From assembly GCF_004327355.1 (NCBI RefSeq), contig NZ_QJUM01000023.1, positions 1-64,000 on the forward strand: a stretch of 64,000 nt of DNA, read 5' to 3'. The notes below the pieces were generated by a model, which searched no databases, had not been told where the DNA came from, and was given only the letters and a program-made list of their open reading frames with translations. The translations under genes were made by a program, and so were the position numbers. Within the stretch, counting starts at the first letter, position 1. Every line of letters begins with the position of its first letter. This DNA is from Phytopseudomonas dryadis (GTDB lineage Bacteria > Pseudomonadota > Gammaproteobacteria > Pseudomonadales > Pseudomonadaceae). Of the stretch, positions 7,443-17,251 are shown in pieces.

Positions 7443-10400
7443 TTACTCGTCGCCCAGCGACAGCAGCGAGGCGTTGCCGCCCACCGCCGTGGTGTTGACC
7501 GAGGTCGTGCGCTCGTTGACGAAACGCAACAGGTAGCTCGGGCCACCGGCCTTCGGCCCGGTGCCGGACAGGCCGCAGCCGCCGAACGGCTGCACACCGA
7601 CCACGGCGCCGATCTGGTTGCGGTTGACGTACAGGTTGCCGACCCGCGCCAGGGCTTCGATACGCGCGGCAGTTTCCTCGTTTCGGCTGTGCACGCCAAG
7701 TGTCAAACCGTAGCCGGTGGCATTGATCGCCGCGACCACCTGCTCCAGATCCGCCGCCTCGAAACGCACCACGTGCAGTACCGGGCCGAACTGCTCTTTC
7801 TTCAGCTCGTGGATACCGCCGATCTCGAACGCCACCGGCGCCACGAAATGGCCGTTCAGATCCGCGGGCAGCGTGGCTTCGGCGATCAGCTTGCCCTCGC
7901 CCTTGAGCTGCTGGATATGCGCCAGCAGACCTTCGCGGGCCTCGCCATCGATCACCGGGCCGATGTCGTTTTCGCGCAGGTGGGTCGGGCCGATCTTCAG
8001 CTCGGCCATGGCGCCCTTGAGCAGGTCGATCACCCGCTCGGCGATGTCGCTCTGCACGTACAGCACGCGCAGTGCCGAGCAACGCTGGCCGGCGCTGGTG
8101 AAGGCGGAACCGACGGCATCCTTGACCACCTGCTCGGGCAGTGCGGTGGAGTCGACGATCATGGCGTTCTGGCCACCGGTCTCGGCGATCAGGGTGGCGA
8201 TCATGCCGTCCTTCTCGGCCAGTTGACGGTTGATGATGCGGGCGGTGTCGGTGGAGCCGGTGAAGCACACCCCGGCGACCCGCGGATCACGGCAGAACAC
8301 GCCGCCGAGGGTGGCACCGTCGCCCGGCAGGAAGGCGATCACGTCCTTGGGCAGACCGGCTTCGAACATCAGCTCCAGGGCGCGCGCGGCGATCAGGCTG
8401 GTCTGCTCGGCCGGCTTGGCCAGCACCACGTTGCCTGCCACCAGGGCCGCACTGATCTGGCCCAGGTAGATGGCCAGGGGGAAGTTCCACGGGCTGACGC
8501 AGACGAAGATGCCACGGCCTTCGTGGAACAGCTCGTTGCGCTCGCCGGTCGGGCCCTTGAGTTCTTCGCGGCCCAGTTTCAGGCGCGCCTGCTGGGCGTA
8601 GTAACGGCAGAAATCCACCGCCTCGCGCACTTCATCGATGCCGTCCTGCATGGACTTGCCGGCCTCGACGGTGCACAGCGCCATCAGCTCGGCGCGGTTG
8701 TTTTCCAGCAGGTCGGCCAGGCGCTCGAGGATGCGCGCGCGCTCGTCGATGGCCACCGCGTTCCAGCGCGGCCAGGCCGCGCTGAGACCATCCAGCGCCT
8801 GGGCCGCCTGCGCGGCGGTGGCGAACTGGGCCGTGCCGACCAGCTTGTTCAGGTCATAGGGGCAACGGACTTCCTGGGCAGTGCCTGTCAGCGTCTGGCC
8901 ATTGATCACCGGGGCCGCCTGCCATTGGCGGTCGAGTTGCGGCCGGTAGGCGTTTTCGAGCTCGGTCAGGGATTTCTGGATGTTCATGTTGATGCCTTGG
9001 GAGTTTTTCCGTGTCGCCCCGTACAGCGCTGGCGGGAGTGGGATTTTGTCGTTGCCGATGCTTTTGAACTGGCGCAGTTGCGTCACCGGGTGATCGAGCA
9101 GGGACTCGATCGGCGTGCTCGGATCGACCAACTGGTGGACGAAGGACGAGTTGGCCCCGTTCTCCAGCAGGCGCCGCACCAGGTAGGGCAGCAGATCCTT
9201 GTGCGCGCCGACCGGCGCGTAGATGCGCACGTTCTTGCCCTGCTTCTCCAGCACCGTGTCGTACAGCGCGTCGCCCATGCCGTGCAGGCGCTGGAACTCG
9301 AACTCGCGGGGCGTCTTCTGCTCGGCGGCGATGGCCAGGATGCAGCTCACGGTGTGAGCGTTGTGACTGGCGAACTGCGGGTAGATCACCCCGCGGGTGA
9401 ACTCGCTGAGCAGGTAGCGGGCGCAGGCCAGGTAGGAGGTATCGGTACCTTCCTTGCGGGTGAACACCGGGTAGCCGTCCAGCCCCTGCACCTGGCATTG
9501 CTTGATCTCGCTGTCCCAGTAGGCGCCCTTGACCAGGCGCAGCGGCATCTTCTCGCCGAGTTCCCGGCCCAGCAGGGTCAGCCAGACCAGCACCGGCAGG
9601 CAACGCTTGGAATAGGCCTGCACCACCAGGCCGAACTCGCCCCAGCCTTTGAGCGCCGGGTCGCGCAGCAGCTTCTCGTACAGCTCCAGGGACAGCTCCA
9701 GGCGGTCGGCCTCTTCGGCGTCCACGGAAATGCCGACGTCGAGCTTGCGCGCGCGGATGGCCAGTTCGCGCACATTGGCGAACAGCTCGGTGAGCACGCG
9801 CTCGCGCTGGGCCACTTCGTAACGCGGGTGCAGCGCCGACAGCTTGATCGAGATCGACGGCCGCGGCCCCGGGCCGACCTGCGGTTCGGCGCCGACGGTG
9901 TCGATGGCCTTGCGGTAGTCGGCCATGTACTTCTCGGCGTCCGCGGCGGTCAGCGCCGCCTCGCCGAGCATGTCGAAGGAATAGGTGTAGCCCTTCTGGC
10001 GCTGCGGGCGGCCGTTCTTCAGCGCTTCGCCGATGCTGCGGCCGAGCACGAACTGCTTGCCCATGAGCTTCATGGCCTGGTTCATCGCCGCGCGGATCAC
10101 CGGTTCGCCGGAGCGCTGGATCAGCCGACCGAGCACATTCTTCGGCCGGCCATCGGCGGTCTGCGGATCGACCACCTTGCCGGTCATCACCAGGCCCCAG
10201 GCGGCGAAGTTGACCAGCACGCTGTCACTCTTGCCCAGGTGCCGCTCCCACTCGGCGGCGTTGAGCTTGTCGCGGATCAGCGCATCGGCGGTGGCGGCAT
10301 CCGGCACCCGCAGCAAGGCCTCGGCCAGGCACATGAGCATCAGCCCTTCCTGGGTGTCGAGGCTGTACTGGCGCAACAGGGCGTCGAGGGTGTCCACGGC

Positions 10401-10619
10401 GTTGTCGCGGCTGCGCACGTCCTGGATCAGGCTGCGCGCCTGCTGGCGGATCGCTTCGATCCCGGCTTCGCCCGGATCGGCGAGCTGCAGCAGCTCGGTG
10501 AGATAGGCTGCCTCGTCAACGCTGTAGTTGGCGCTGATGAGCGGAAAAAAATCGGCGGCCTTGGCGGCAGAGATCCGGTTCAGGAACTCGTCGTGCAAGA
10601 CGTGACTGGCTTTGAACAT
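7443..10619 (-). CDS. putA: Bifunctional proline dehydrogenase / L-glutamate gamma-semialdehyde dehydrogenase
   Basis: This 1058-residue enzyme oxidises proline to glutamate in two steps. The N-terminal half is the FAD-dependent proline dehydrogenase barrel, including RLVKGAYWDSEIKQ. The C-terminal half is an NAD-dependent aldehyde dehydrogenase, with the catalytic Cys at about C847 in SAGQRCSALRVLY and the Glu motif IAETGGQNAM. It begins directly with the dehydrogenase arm (MFKASHVL) and has no ribbon-helix-helix DNA-binding domain, so unlike E. coli PutA it should not repress its own operon; no put regulator lies in the window. The ATG at 10617-10619 is chosen because GAGG lies nine bases upstream; an ATG nine bases earlier directly abuts that site. 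Confidence 0.97.
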   Translation of the reverse strand: MFKASHVLHDEFLNRISAAKAADFFPLISANYSVDEAAYLTELLQLADPGEAGIEAIRQQARSLIQDVRSRDNAVDTLDALLRQYSLDTQEGLMLMCLAEALLRVPDAATADALIRDKLNAAEWERHLGKSDSVLVNFAAWGLVMTGKVVDPQTADGRPKNVLGRLIQRSGEPVIRAAMNQAMKLMGKQFVLGRSIGEALKNGRPQRQKGYTYSFDMLGEAALTAADAEKYMADYRKAIDTVGAEPQVGPGPRPSISIKLSALHPRYEVAQRERVLTELFANVRELAIRARKLDVGISVDAEEADRLELSLELYEKLLRDPALKGWGEFGLVVQAYSKRCLPVLVWLTLLGRELGEKMPLRLVKGAYWDSEIKQCQVQGLDGYPVFTRKEGTDTSYLACARYLLSEFTRGVIYPQFASHNAHTVSCILAIAAEQKTPREFEFQRLHGMGDALYDTVLEKQGKNVRIYAPVGAHKDLLPYLVRRLLENGANSSFVHQLVDPSTPIESLLDHPVTQLRQFKSIGNDKIPLPPALYGATRKNSQGINMNIQKSLTELENAYRPQLDRQWQAAPVINGQTLTGTAQEVRCPYDLNKLVGTAQFATAAQAAQALDGLSAAWPRWNAVAIDERARILERLADLLENNRAELMALCTVEAGKSMQDGIDEVREAVDFCRYYAQQARLKLGREELKGPTGERNELFHEGRGIFVCVSPWNFPLAIYLGQISAALVAGNVVLAKPAEQTSLIAARALELMFEAGLPKDVIAFLPGDGATLGGVFCRDPRVAGVCFTGSTDTARIINRQLAEKDGMIATLIAETGGQNAMIVDSTALPEQVVKDAVGSAFTSAGQRCSALRVLYVQSDIAERVIDLLKGAMAELKIGPTHLRENDIGPVIDGEAREGLLAHIQQLKGEGKLIAEATLPADLNGHFVAPVAFEIGGIHELKKEQFGPVLHVVRFEAADLEQVVAAINATGYGLTLGVHSRNEETAARIEALARVGNLYVNRNQIGAVVGVQPFGGCGLSGTGPKAGGPSYLLRFVNERTTSVNTTAVGGNASLLSLGDE

Positions 10620-10875
10620 CACGCCCATCCTCTTCTAGGGATTGTGTAGGAGATACCACTGCTATCGGTCTAGCCCAGACAGCTCGATCTGGCGATGAGG
10701 TAACGCAAGTGGATGGCGGAATGTAGTGGCAGAGCGCCGCCGGCTTCTTGCAAAAAGCTCTGGAGTTTTTGTGAAAACCTCCAGAGCGCGGAACTTTCAC
10801 CATGCCCGAACCAGACGATTGGCTGACCGTCGCATCGGCTTGCGCGCCAGGGATGACGTGTGAGGGCCAACGAAA

Positions 10876-10906
10876 ACGCCGCCATCCCGTTGCCGGGAGG
10901 CGGCGT
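10876..10906 (-). terminator. Terminator of purC
   Basis: On the minus strand ACGCCGCCTCCCG pairs with CGGGATGGCGGCGT across a short loop and is followed by TTTTCG. It starts 22 bases beyond the purC stop. The rest of 10620-10927, upstream of putA, must contain the putA promoter, but I cannot point to one. Confidence 0.75.
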
Positions 10907-10927
10907 CGTGTCAGCCTCGCCGTGGAC

Positions 10928-11797
10928 TCAGGCGGTCAGCCTGACCAGCGCTTCGCGGTACTTGTCGGCGGTCTTCTGCGCCACCTCGGCCGGCACCGCC
11001 GGCGCCGGCGCCTGCTTGTTCCAGCCGGTGGATTCGAGCCAGTTACGCACGAACTGCTTGTCGAAGCTCGGCGGGTTGCTGCCCTCGGCATAGCTGTCGG
11101 CCGGCCAGAAGCGGCTGGAGTCGGGGGTCAGCACCTCGTCCATCAGGGTCAGGCGGCCCTCTTCGTCCAGGCCGAACTCGAACTTGGTGTCGGCGATGAT
11201 GATGCCGCGGGTCGCCGCGTACTCGACCGCCGCGCTGTACAGGGCAATGGCCGTGTCGCGCACCTGGGCGGCCAGGTCGGCGCCGATGATCGCCGCGCAC
11301 TGCTCGAAGGAGATGTTCTCGTCGTGGTCGCCAACGGCGGCCTTGGTCGACGGCGTGAAGATCGGTTGCGGCAGCTTGGCGGCCTCTTTCAGCCCGGCCG
11401 GCAGCGCGATACCGCATACGGTGCCGCTCTTCTGGTATTCCTTCCAGCCGGAACCGACGATGTAGCCACGCACGATGGCCTCCACGGCGACCGGTTTGAG
11501 ACGCTTGGCGACCACGGCCCGGCCTTCGACCAGCGGCAGTTCGGCAGCCGGTACCACGTCCTCGACACGGTCGCCGGTGAAATGGTTGGGCACCACCTCG
11601 GCCAGCTTGTCGAACCAGAAATTGGAAATGGCGGTGAGGATCTTGCCCTTCTCCGGAATCGGCTCGGCGAGAATCACGTCGAATGCCGAGAGGCGATCGC
11701 TGGCCACCATCAGCATGCGCTTGTCGTCGATCTCGTAGAGGTCGCGGACTTTGCCCGAATAGATTTTCTTCAGGCTCAGGGTCGAGGGTGTGGTCAT
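10928..11797 (-). CDS. purC: Phosphoribosylaminoimidazole-succinocarboxamide (SAICAR) synthase, long form
   Basis: This 289-residue enzyme joins CAIR and aspartate with ATP in purine synthesis. It carries the family opening KIYSGKVRDLYEI, the signature KRLKPVAVEAIVRGY, the aspartate/nucleotide region ISFEQCAAIIG, and LMDEVLTPDSSRFWPADSY. Length and motifs fit the long, yeast ADE1-like subgroup, not the ~236-residue form I recall from P. aeruginosa and E. coli. The gene sits next to bamC-dapA, the position the short form holds in PAO1. Its own terminator follows, and a bamC terminator precedes it, so it is probably a single-gene unit. Confidence 0.94.
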   Translation of the reverse strand: MTTPSTLSLKKIYSGKVRDLYEIDDKRMLMVASDRLSAFDVILAEPIPEKGKILTAISNFWFDKLAEVVPNHFTGDRVEDVVPAAELPLVEGRAVVAKRLKPVAVEAIVRGYIVGSGWKEYQKSGTVCGIALPAGLKEAAKLPQPIFTPSTKAAVGDHDENISFEQCAAIIGADLAAQVRDTAIALYSAAVEYAATRGIIIADTKFEFGLDEEGRLTLMDEVLTPDSSRFWPADSYAEGSNPPSFDKQFVRNWLESTGWNKQAPAPAVPAEVAQKTADKYREALVRLTA

Positions 11798-11930
11798 GTC
11801 GAGATTCCGCCTTTAGCGTGAAAGTCGCGCCGCAACGCCTCCCGCAGTCCAGCAAGCGTGCGCAACGCCGGCCTGGGGCAGCCCCGACGGCCTGGTGAGT
11901 GCCGGCAACGCCACGACGGCCTGCCGGCGA

Positions 11931-11966
11931 AAACAAAACAGGCGAAACCCACCGGGTTTCGCCTAT
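11931..11966 (-). terminator. Terminator of bamC
   Basis: On the minus strand GGCGAAACCC pairs with GGGTTTCGCC across a short loop and is followed by TGTTTTGTTTT. It closes the dapA-bamC unit. Confidence 0.85.
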
Positions 11967-11993
11967 CGATGTCAGGTTCGGGGGGGCGCAGCC

Positions 11994-13112
11994 TTACCCG
12001 AGGTTTTCCTGGATCATGCCCAGCAGACGGCGCGATACGTCGGCCGGGGCAATGGTATTGAGGTCTTTCTCGACGGTCACCTGCACGCTGTCGCCCACGC
12101 TGGTCAGGCGCACCTGGTAACGCTCGGCACGGGCCTCGATCTCGTCCTTGTCCGGCGCACCGCCGAACAGACGGCGGAAGAAGCCCGGCTTGTCGTCCTG
12201 GCGCTGCGCACCTTCGGCCAGGTTGACGTAGTACACGCCGAGGCTGCGGTTGATATCGTCGACGCGCAGGTCGGCCATTTCCAGGGAGCGGCCGACGCCG
12301 GACCAGGCGCGATCGAAATCGGCACTCAGGTTCAGTACCGGGTTGCCGTTGCCATCCTCGGACAGGGTCACGCGGCTCGGCGCATCGAAATCACGCCCGG
12401 CCAGCAGCGACACCGACCCGCCCTGCTCGGCACTGCGCGACATGCTGGCGAGCATTTCGTCGAGCAGCGCGGCATCCAGCGCCTGGTTGGCGCCACGCTC
12501 GGTGAAGGCCACCTCGGCACTGCTGCCGGCCGCACGCTGGGCGCTGACCACGAAAATTTCGCTGGTGTTGCGTTGCACACCCGGCTCGATACGCACCCGC
12601 ACCCGGGTCTCGGCGCTGCCGTCGAGGCCGGCCACACGCCCGTTCAGGCGATTGACCATGCTGCTGGAGAGGGCATCGAAGCGTTGCCAGTCGGTACTGA
12701 ACTCGCCGGTCTGCGGGCGCTCGTCGACGATGCGAAAGCCGCCGTCCTCGAAGAACTGGCGGGCCACCGGCCAGACTTCGGCGGGTACCCGCTGAGCCAC
12801 CAGCCAACGCGAATCCCCGCTCCTCTGCAGGCTGAACTCGCTGCTGTCGGCGCGTACCGCCAGAGGCAGCGGACGCGGCACCTCGTACTCGCCCCGGGCG
12901 GTGCTGTCGGCGATGTGCGGCGGGATCGGCAGCAGCGGATCGAGGCGCTTGGCCTCGGCATCGGCAGGCAACTGCATCGGTGCCGTCTGCTGCGCCGTCA
13001 GGTAATCACTGCCGCGATCACGAAAGTAGCCATTTTCGCCCCAGACCCAGCCACAGCCACTGGTGCTGGTGATGATCAGAGCAAGTGCGGAAAGTCCGGC
13101 CAGTCGCTTCAT
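11994..13112 (-). CDS. bamC: Outer membrane assembly lipoprotein BamC
   Basis: This 372-residue lipoprotein is the BamC/NlpB accessory subunit of the BAM complex, which inserts beta-barrel proteins into the outer membrane. The signal sequence ends in a lipobox with C20 (STSGC). Two helix-grip domains are expected in the region of about 110-370. It lies 17 bases downstream of dapA on the same strand, the order also known in E. coli (dapA-nlpB). The start ATG at 13110-13112 is chosen because it opens a canonical lipoprotein signal; the upstream open frame is dapA antisense-phase sequence. The best alternative would be a generic lipoprotein, but the context is persuasive. Confidence 0.9.
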   Translation of the reverse strand: MKRLAGLSALALIITSTSGCGWVWGENGYFRDRGSDYLTAQQTAPMQLPADAEAKRLDPLLPIPPHIADSTARGEYEVPRPLPLAVRADSSEFSLQRSGDSRWLVAQRVPAEVWPVARQFFEDGGFRIVDERPQTGEFSTDWQRFDALSSSMVNRLNGRVAGLDGSAETRVRVRIEPGVQRNTSEIFVVSAQRAAGSSAEVAFTERGANQALDAALLDEMLASMSRSAEQGGSVSLLAGRDFDAPSRVTLSEDGNGNPVLNLSADFDRAWSGVGRSLEMADLRVDDINRSLGVYYVNLAEGAQRQDDKPGFFRRLFGGAPDKDEIEARAERYQVRLTSVGDSVQVTVEKDLNTIAPADVSRRLLGMIQENLG

Positions 13113-13129
13113 GCGTAATGTTTCCTCGA

Positions 13130-14008
<879 letters not shown>

Positions 14009-14232
14009 GCAACCGCTCCTGCCGGAAAAAGAGAGCGTAATGGTACTGGCGCCACCTGCCTTGTACAAGCGAAGTACACCGCCGCATGAGCCGGCCTGCT
14101 TTCGCGCCGCGCCGGCAAACATTCGACCGCAGGGCCCACCATTGGCATTCCCCTGGCCGGCGCTTTTCGCTACCCTGCACGTTTGCTCGGCTTCGTGTTT
14201 CGGGCCGACCGCTCATCGTTTAGGAAGGCTGC

Positions 14233-14790
14233 ATGTCCACCCCTCAAGTTCGCGAACAATTCCTCGTCATCAGTGCGCTCGGCCCCAATGCCATGGAGCT
14301 GACCAACGTGCTGTGCCGCGCCAGCCACGAGAACCGTTGCGCCGTGGTCAGCACCCGCCTGAGCCGTCACGGTGAATTCAGTGCGCTGGTGCTGCAGATC
14401 TCCGGCAGTTGGGACGCCTTGGCGCGCCTGGAGTCGAGCCTGCCGACGCTGTCCAAGAAGCACGAGTTCACGGTCAACGTGATCCGCAGCGGCGCCTCGG
14501 AGAGCCGCCCCCAGGCCCTGCCGTATGTCGCCTATGTCAGCTCGGTGTACCGCCCCGACATCCTCAACGAGTTGTGCCAGTTCTTCATCGACCACCGGGT
14601 CGAGCTGGAAAACCTCACCTGCGACACCTACCAGGCACCGCAGACCGGCGGCACCATGCTCAATGCCACGCTGACCGTGACCCTGCCGGCCGGCACCCAG
14701 ATCAGCTGGCTGCGCGATCAGTTCCTCGATTTCGCCGATGCCCTGAACCTGGATGCCCTGATCGAACCCTGGCGCCCACAGACCCCATAA
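14233..14790 (+). CDS. gcvR: Glycine cleavage system regulatory protein, ACT-domain type
   Basis: This 185-residue protein has two tandem ACT-like modules and no DNA-binding domain, matching the GcvR group that modulates the glycine cleavage system in other gammaproteobacteria. The first module opens with FLVISALGPNAMELTNVLCR and the second includes YVSSVYRPDILNELCQFF. bcp follows 10 bases later on the same strand, and the pair is divergent from dapA. The regulatory target in this organism is inferred from family membership only. Confidence 0.85.
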   Translation: MSTPQVREQFLVISALGPNAMELTNVLCRASHENRCAVVSTRLSRHGEFSALVLQISGSWDALARLESSLPTLSKKHEFTVNVIRSGASESRPQALPYVAYVSSVYRPDILNELCQFFIDHRVELENLTCDTYQAPQTGGTMLNATLTVTLPAGTQISWLRDQFLDFADALNLDALIEPWRPQTP

Positions 14791-14800
14791 GGAGCCTTGC

Positions 14801-15274
14801 ATGGCCGTAGCCCTCGACACCCCGGTCCCCGACTTCACGGTTACCGCCACTGGCGGCCGCGACGTCAGCCTGGCCGAACTGCAAGGCCGCCAGGTGGTGA
14901 TCTATTTCTACCCCAAGGACAACACCCCCGGCTGCACCACCCAGGGCCAGGGCTTCCGTGACCGGCACCAGGCCTTCGCTGACGCCAATACCCTGGTGTT
15001 CGGCGTATCGCGCGACAGCCTGAAGACCCACGAGAACTTCAAGGCCAAGCAGGGCTTTCCCTTCGAGCTGATTTCCGACAAGGACGAAAGCCTCTGCCGG
15101 CTGTTCGACGTGATCAAGCCGAAGAAGCTCTATGGCAAGGAATACCTGGGCATCGACCGCAGCACCTTTCTGATCGACAAGAACGGCGTGCTGCGCCAGC
15201 AATGGCGTGGCGTGAAAGTGCCGGGCCACGTCGACGCGGTTCTGGCCGCCGCCCAGTCGCTGAACAAGTCTTGA
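14801..15274 (+). CDS. bcp: Thioredoxin-dependent thiol peroxidase (Bcp/PrxQ peroxiredoxin)
   Basis: This 157-residue cytosolic peroxiredoxin reduces hydrogen peroxide and organic peroxides. The peroxidatic cysteine is C45 in the PxxxTxxC motif (PKDNTPGCTTQ). The resolving Cys found five residues later in E. coli Bcp is Gln here (TTQGQ), so the enzyme would use another cysteine, such as the one in ESLCRLFD, or behave as a one-Cys type. It is separated from gcvR by 10 bases. Confidence 0.95.
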   Translation: MAVALDTPVPDFTVTATGGRDVSLAELQGRQVVIYFYPKDNTPGCTTQGQGFRDRHQAFADANTLVFGVSRDSLKTHENFKAKQGFPFELISDKDESLCRLFDVIKPKKLYGKEYLGIDRSTFLIDKNGVLRQQWRGVKVPGHVDAVLAAAQSLNKS

Positions 15275-15277
15275 AAC

Positions 15278-15299
15278 AATGCCGCTCTCGAGCGGCATC
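15278..15299. terminator. Convergent hairpin between bcp and tusA
   Basis: AATGCCGCTC and GAGCGGCAT pair almost perfectly. On the minus strand the stem is followed by TTGTTT, which fits a tusA terminator; on the plus strand there is no T run. Confidence 0.6.
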
Positions 15300-15318
15300 G
15301 TGGTGACGGCTGCCGGTA

Positions 15319-15570
15319 TCAGGCCTTGCGCAGCCAGTAACGGTAGACGCCGTCTACGACCTCCTCATGCAGCAGCGCATGCCCGGCCAGGCGGGCGAAG
15401 GTGCGCAGGTCACGCTGCGAACCGGCATCGGTGGCCAGCACCTTGAGCACTTCGCCGCTGGCCAGGCCGTTGAGCGCCATCTTCGCCTTGAGCAGGGGCA
15501 GCGGACAGTTCAATCCGCGCGCGTCCACTTCGCTCGCATGTCCGCCCTGCCAATCCTGTCTATCGCTCAT
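15319..15570 (-). CDS. tusA: TusA/SirA-family sulfur carrier protein
   Basis: This 83-residue protein carries the family's CPxP motif at C22 (LNCPLPLLKAK) in a small two-layer alpha-beta fold. Such proteins pass persulfide sulfur to partners in tRNA thiolation or molybdenum-cofactor synthesis. Several TusA paralogues may exist in one Pseudomonas genome, so the exact pathway is uncertain. It is convergent with bcp. Confidence 0.85.
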   Translation of the reverse strand: MSDRQDWQGGHASEVDARGLNCPLPLLKAKMALNGLASGEVLKVLATDAGSQRDLRTFARLAGHALLHEEVVDGVYRYWLRKA

Positions 15571-15671
15571 GGGATTCCCCTGTTGTCAGGCCGACAGGAT
15601 ACCTGCCAGCGCTGGTCAGGCAAGCATCGGCCCGGCTACAGTACGGCACTGATCAGACAAGAGCTCCACGC

Positions 15672-17111
15672 ATGAATGTTTTGCGCCCGATTACCCTGTT
15701 GACGCTCGCCTGCCTGCTGGCGCAACCCGGCATGGCCAACGACCTGCCGTCGCTCGGCGACGCCAGTTCCGCACTCGTCTCGCCGCAACAGGAATATCAG
15801 CTGGGCCGCGCCTGGCTGAGCATCGTTCGCGGCCAGGTCAGCCAGCTGTCCGATCCGCAGCTCAAGGACTTCGTCGAAAGCAGCGTCTACCGACTGGCCG
15901 AAACCAGCCAGGTACAGGATCGGCGCCTGGAATTCGTGCTGCTCAACAGTCCGCAGATCAACGCCTTCGCCGCCCCCGGCGGCATCATCGGGGTCAATGG
16001 CGGCCTGTTCCTCCATGCCCAGACCGAAGGCGAGTACGCCTCGGTGCTGGCCCACGAACTGGCCCACTTGTCGCAACGCCATTTCGCCCGCGGCCTGGAA
16101 GCGCAGCAACGCATGCAACTGCCGGTCATGGCCGCCATGCTCGCCGGCATCGTCGCCGCGGCCGCCGGCGCGGGCGATGCCGGTATCGCCGCCATCGCCT
16201 CGACCCAGGCCGCGGCCATTCAGGAACAACGGCGCTTCTCCAGGCAGAACGAGCAGGAAGCGGATCGTATCGGCCTGGTCAACCTGGAAAAGGCCGGCTA
16301 TGACCCGCGCTCGATGCCGAGCATGTTCGAGCGCCTGATGCGTCAATACCGCTACGACCGCATGCCGCCGGAGTTCCTCCTGACCCACCCGGTTTCCGAG
16401 TCGCGCATCGCCGACACCCGCAACCGCGCCGAGCAGTACCAGGCCGGCGGCACCCAAGACAGCCTGCGCTACCAGTTGATGCGCGCCCGCGTCCAGTTGA
16501 TCTACGAAGAAACCCCGGGCATCGCCGCCAAGCGCTTTCGCGCCATGCTCGACGAGAACGACAAGCTGGAAGCCGCGCGCTATGGCCTGGCCATCGCCCA
16601 GATCAAGGGCAGCCAGTATGACGGGGCGCGCGAAACCCTGCAGCCCCTGCTGCAGAAGTCGCCGAACGACATCACCTACAACCTGGCGCAGATCGACCTG
16701 GACACCGCCGCCAACCGCCTGCCCGATGCCCAGCAGCGCATCGATCGCCTGCTCGAGCTGTACCCCAACAACTATCCGCTGAATCAGGCGCGTATCGACC
16801 TGATGCTCAAGCAGCGGCGCATCCAGGACGCCGAGCGCGCCCTGGACGCCCTGCTCAAGCGCCGCATGAAAGACCCGGACGTCTGGTACCAGGTCGCCGA
16901 AGTACGCGGCCTGAGCGGCAACACCATCGGCCTGCACCAGGCCCGCGCCGAATATTTCGCCCTGGTCGGCGACTACAACCAGGCCATCGACCAGCTCGAC
17001 CTGGCCAAACGCCGGGCCAGCAACAACTTCCAGCTGGCGTCGCGAATAGACGCCCGGCAAAAGGAATTGGCCGAAGAAAAACGCATGACCGAGCAGATGC
17101 TGCGCGGCTAG
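15672..17111 (+). CDS. bepA: Periplasmic M48 metalloprotease with TPR repeats, BepA-like
   Basis: This 479-residue protein has a signal peptide (about 1-22), an M48 zinc-protease domain and a C-terminal TPR region (about 285-470). The zinc site is H128-E129-xx-H132 (LAHELAHLS), with the third ligand in NEQEADRIG (193-201). BepA acts at the outer membrane to degrade or chaperone stalled beta-barrel substrates such as LptD. The hydrophobic segment at about 150-180 is the plug/loop region typical of the family. The stop codon is followed three bases later by the heptad repeat at 17114. Confidence 0.92.
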   Translation: MNVLRPITLLTLACLLAQPGMANDLPSLGDASSALVSPQQEYQLGRAWLSIVRGQVSQLSDPQLKDFVESSVYRLAETSQVQDRRLEFVLLNSPQINAFAAPGGIIGVNGGLFLHAQTEGEYASVLAHELAHLSQRHFARGLEAQQRMQLPVMAAMLAGIVAAAAGAGDAGIAAIASTQAAAIQEQRRFSRQNEQEADRIGLVNLEKAGYDPRSMPSMFERLMRQYRYDRMPPEFLLTHPVSESRIADTRNRAEQYQAGGTQDSLRYQLMRARVQLIYEETPGIAAKRFRAMLDENDKLEAARYGLAIAQIKGSQYDGARETLQPLLQKSPNDITYNLAQIDLDTAANRLPDAQQRIDRLLELYPNNYPLNQARIDLMLKQRRIQDAERALDALLKRRMKDPDVWYQVAEVRGLSGNTIGLHQARAEYFALVGDYNQAIDQLDLAKRRASNNFQLASRIDARQKELAEEKRMTEQMLRG

Positions 17112-17113
17112 CC

Positions 17114-17239
17114 GCTTCAAGCTTCAAGCTTCAAGCTTCAAGCTTCAAGCTTCAAGCTTCAAGCTTCAAGCTGAGAAACCCGAGCACTCACGAACGTTCT
17201 GGATACCAGCGCCTCTACTTGCGGCTTGTGGCTTGCGGC
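17114..17239. repeat. Heptad-phased inverted repeat, locus 1
   Basis: Eight exact copies of GCTTCAA fill 17114-17169, beginning two bases after the bepA stop. After 49 bases come three heptads of the complementary form TTGNNGC (TTGCGGC, TTGTGGC, TTGCGGC; 17219-17239). The first arm is GCNNCAA throughout, so the two arms can pair in register. It fills most of the gap between the convergent genes bepA and nadA. Confidence 0.85.
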
Positions 17240-17251
17240 TCGAAACTGCCC

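Noticed and set aside
7410..10649. A 1079-codon open frame antisense to putA, and similar long antisense frames over the PBP-like gene (886 codons) and putP (566 codons)
   Set aside because: They mirror the third-position GC bias of the real genes, have composition unlike any protein family, and lack ribosome sites.
17114..17169. Possible CRISPR or coding microsatellite made of 7-base repeats
   Set aside because: No spacers, and it lies entirely between two stop codons; it is a simple tandem repeat with an inverted partner.
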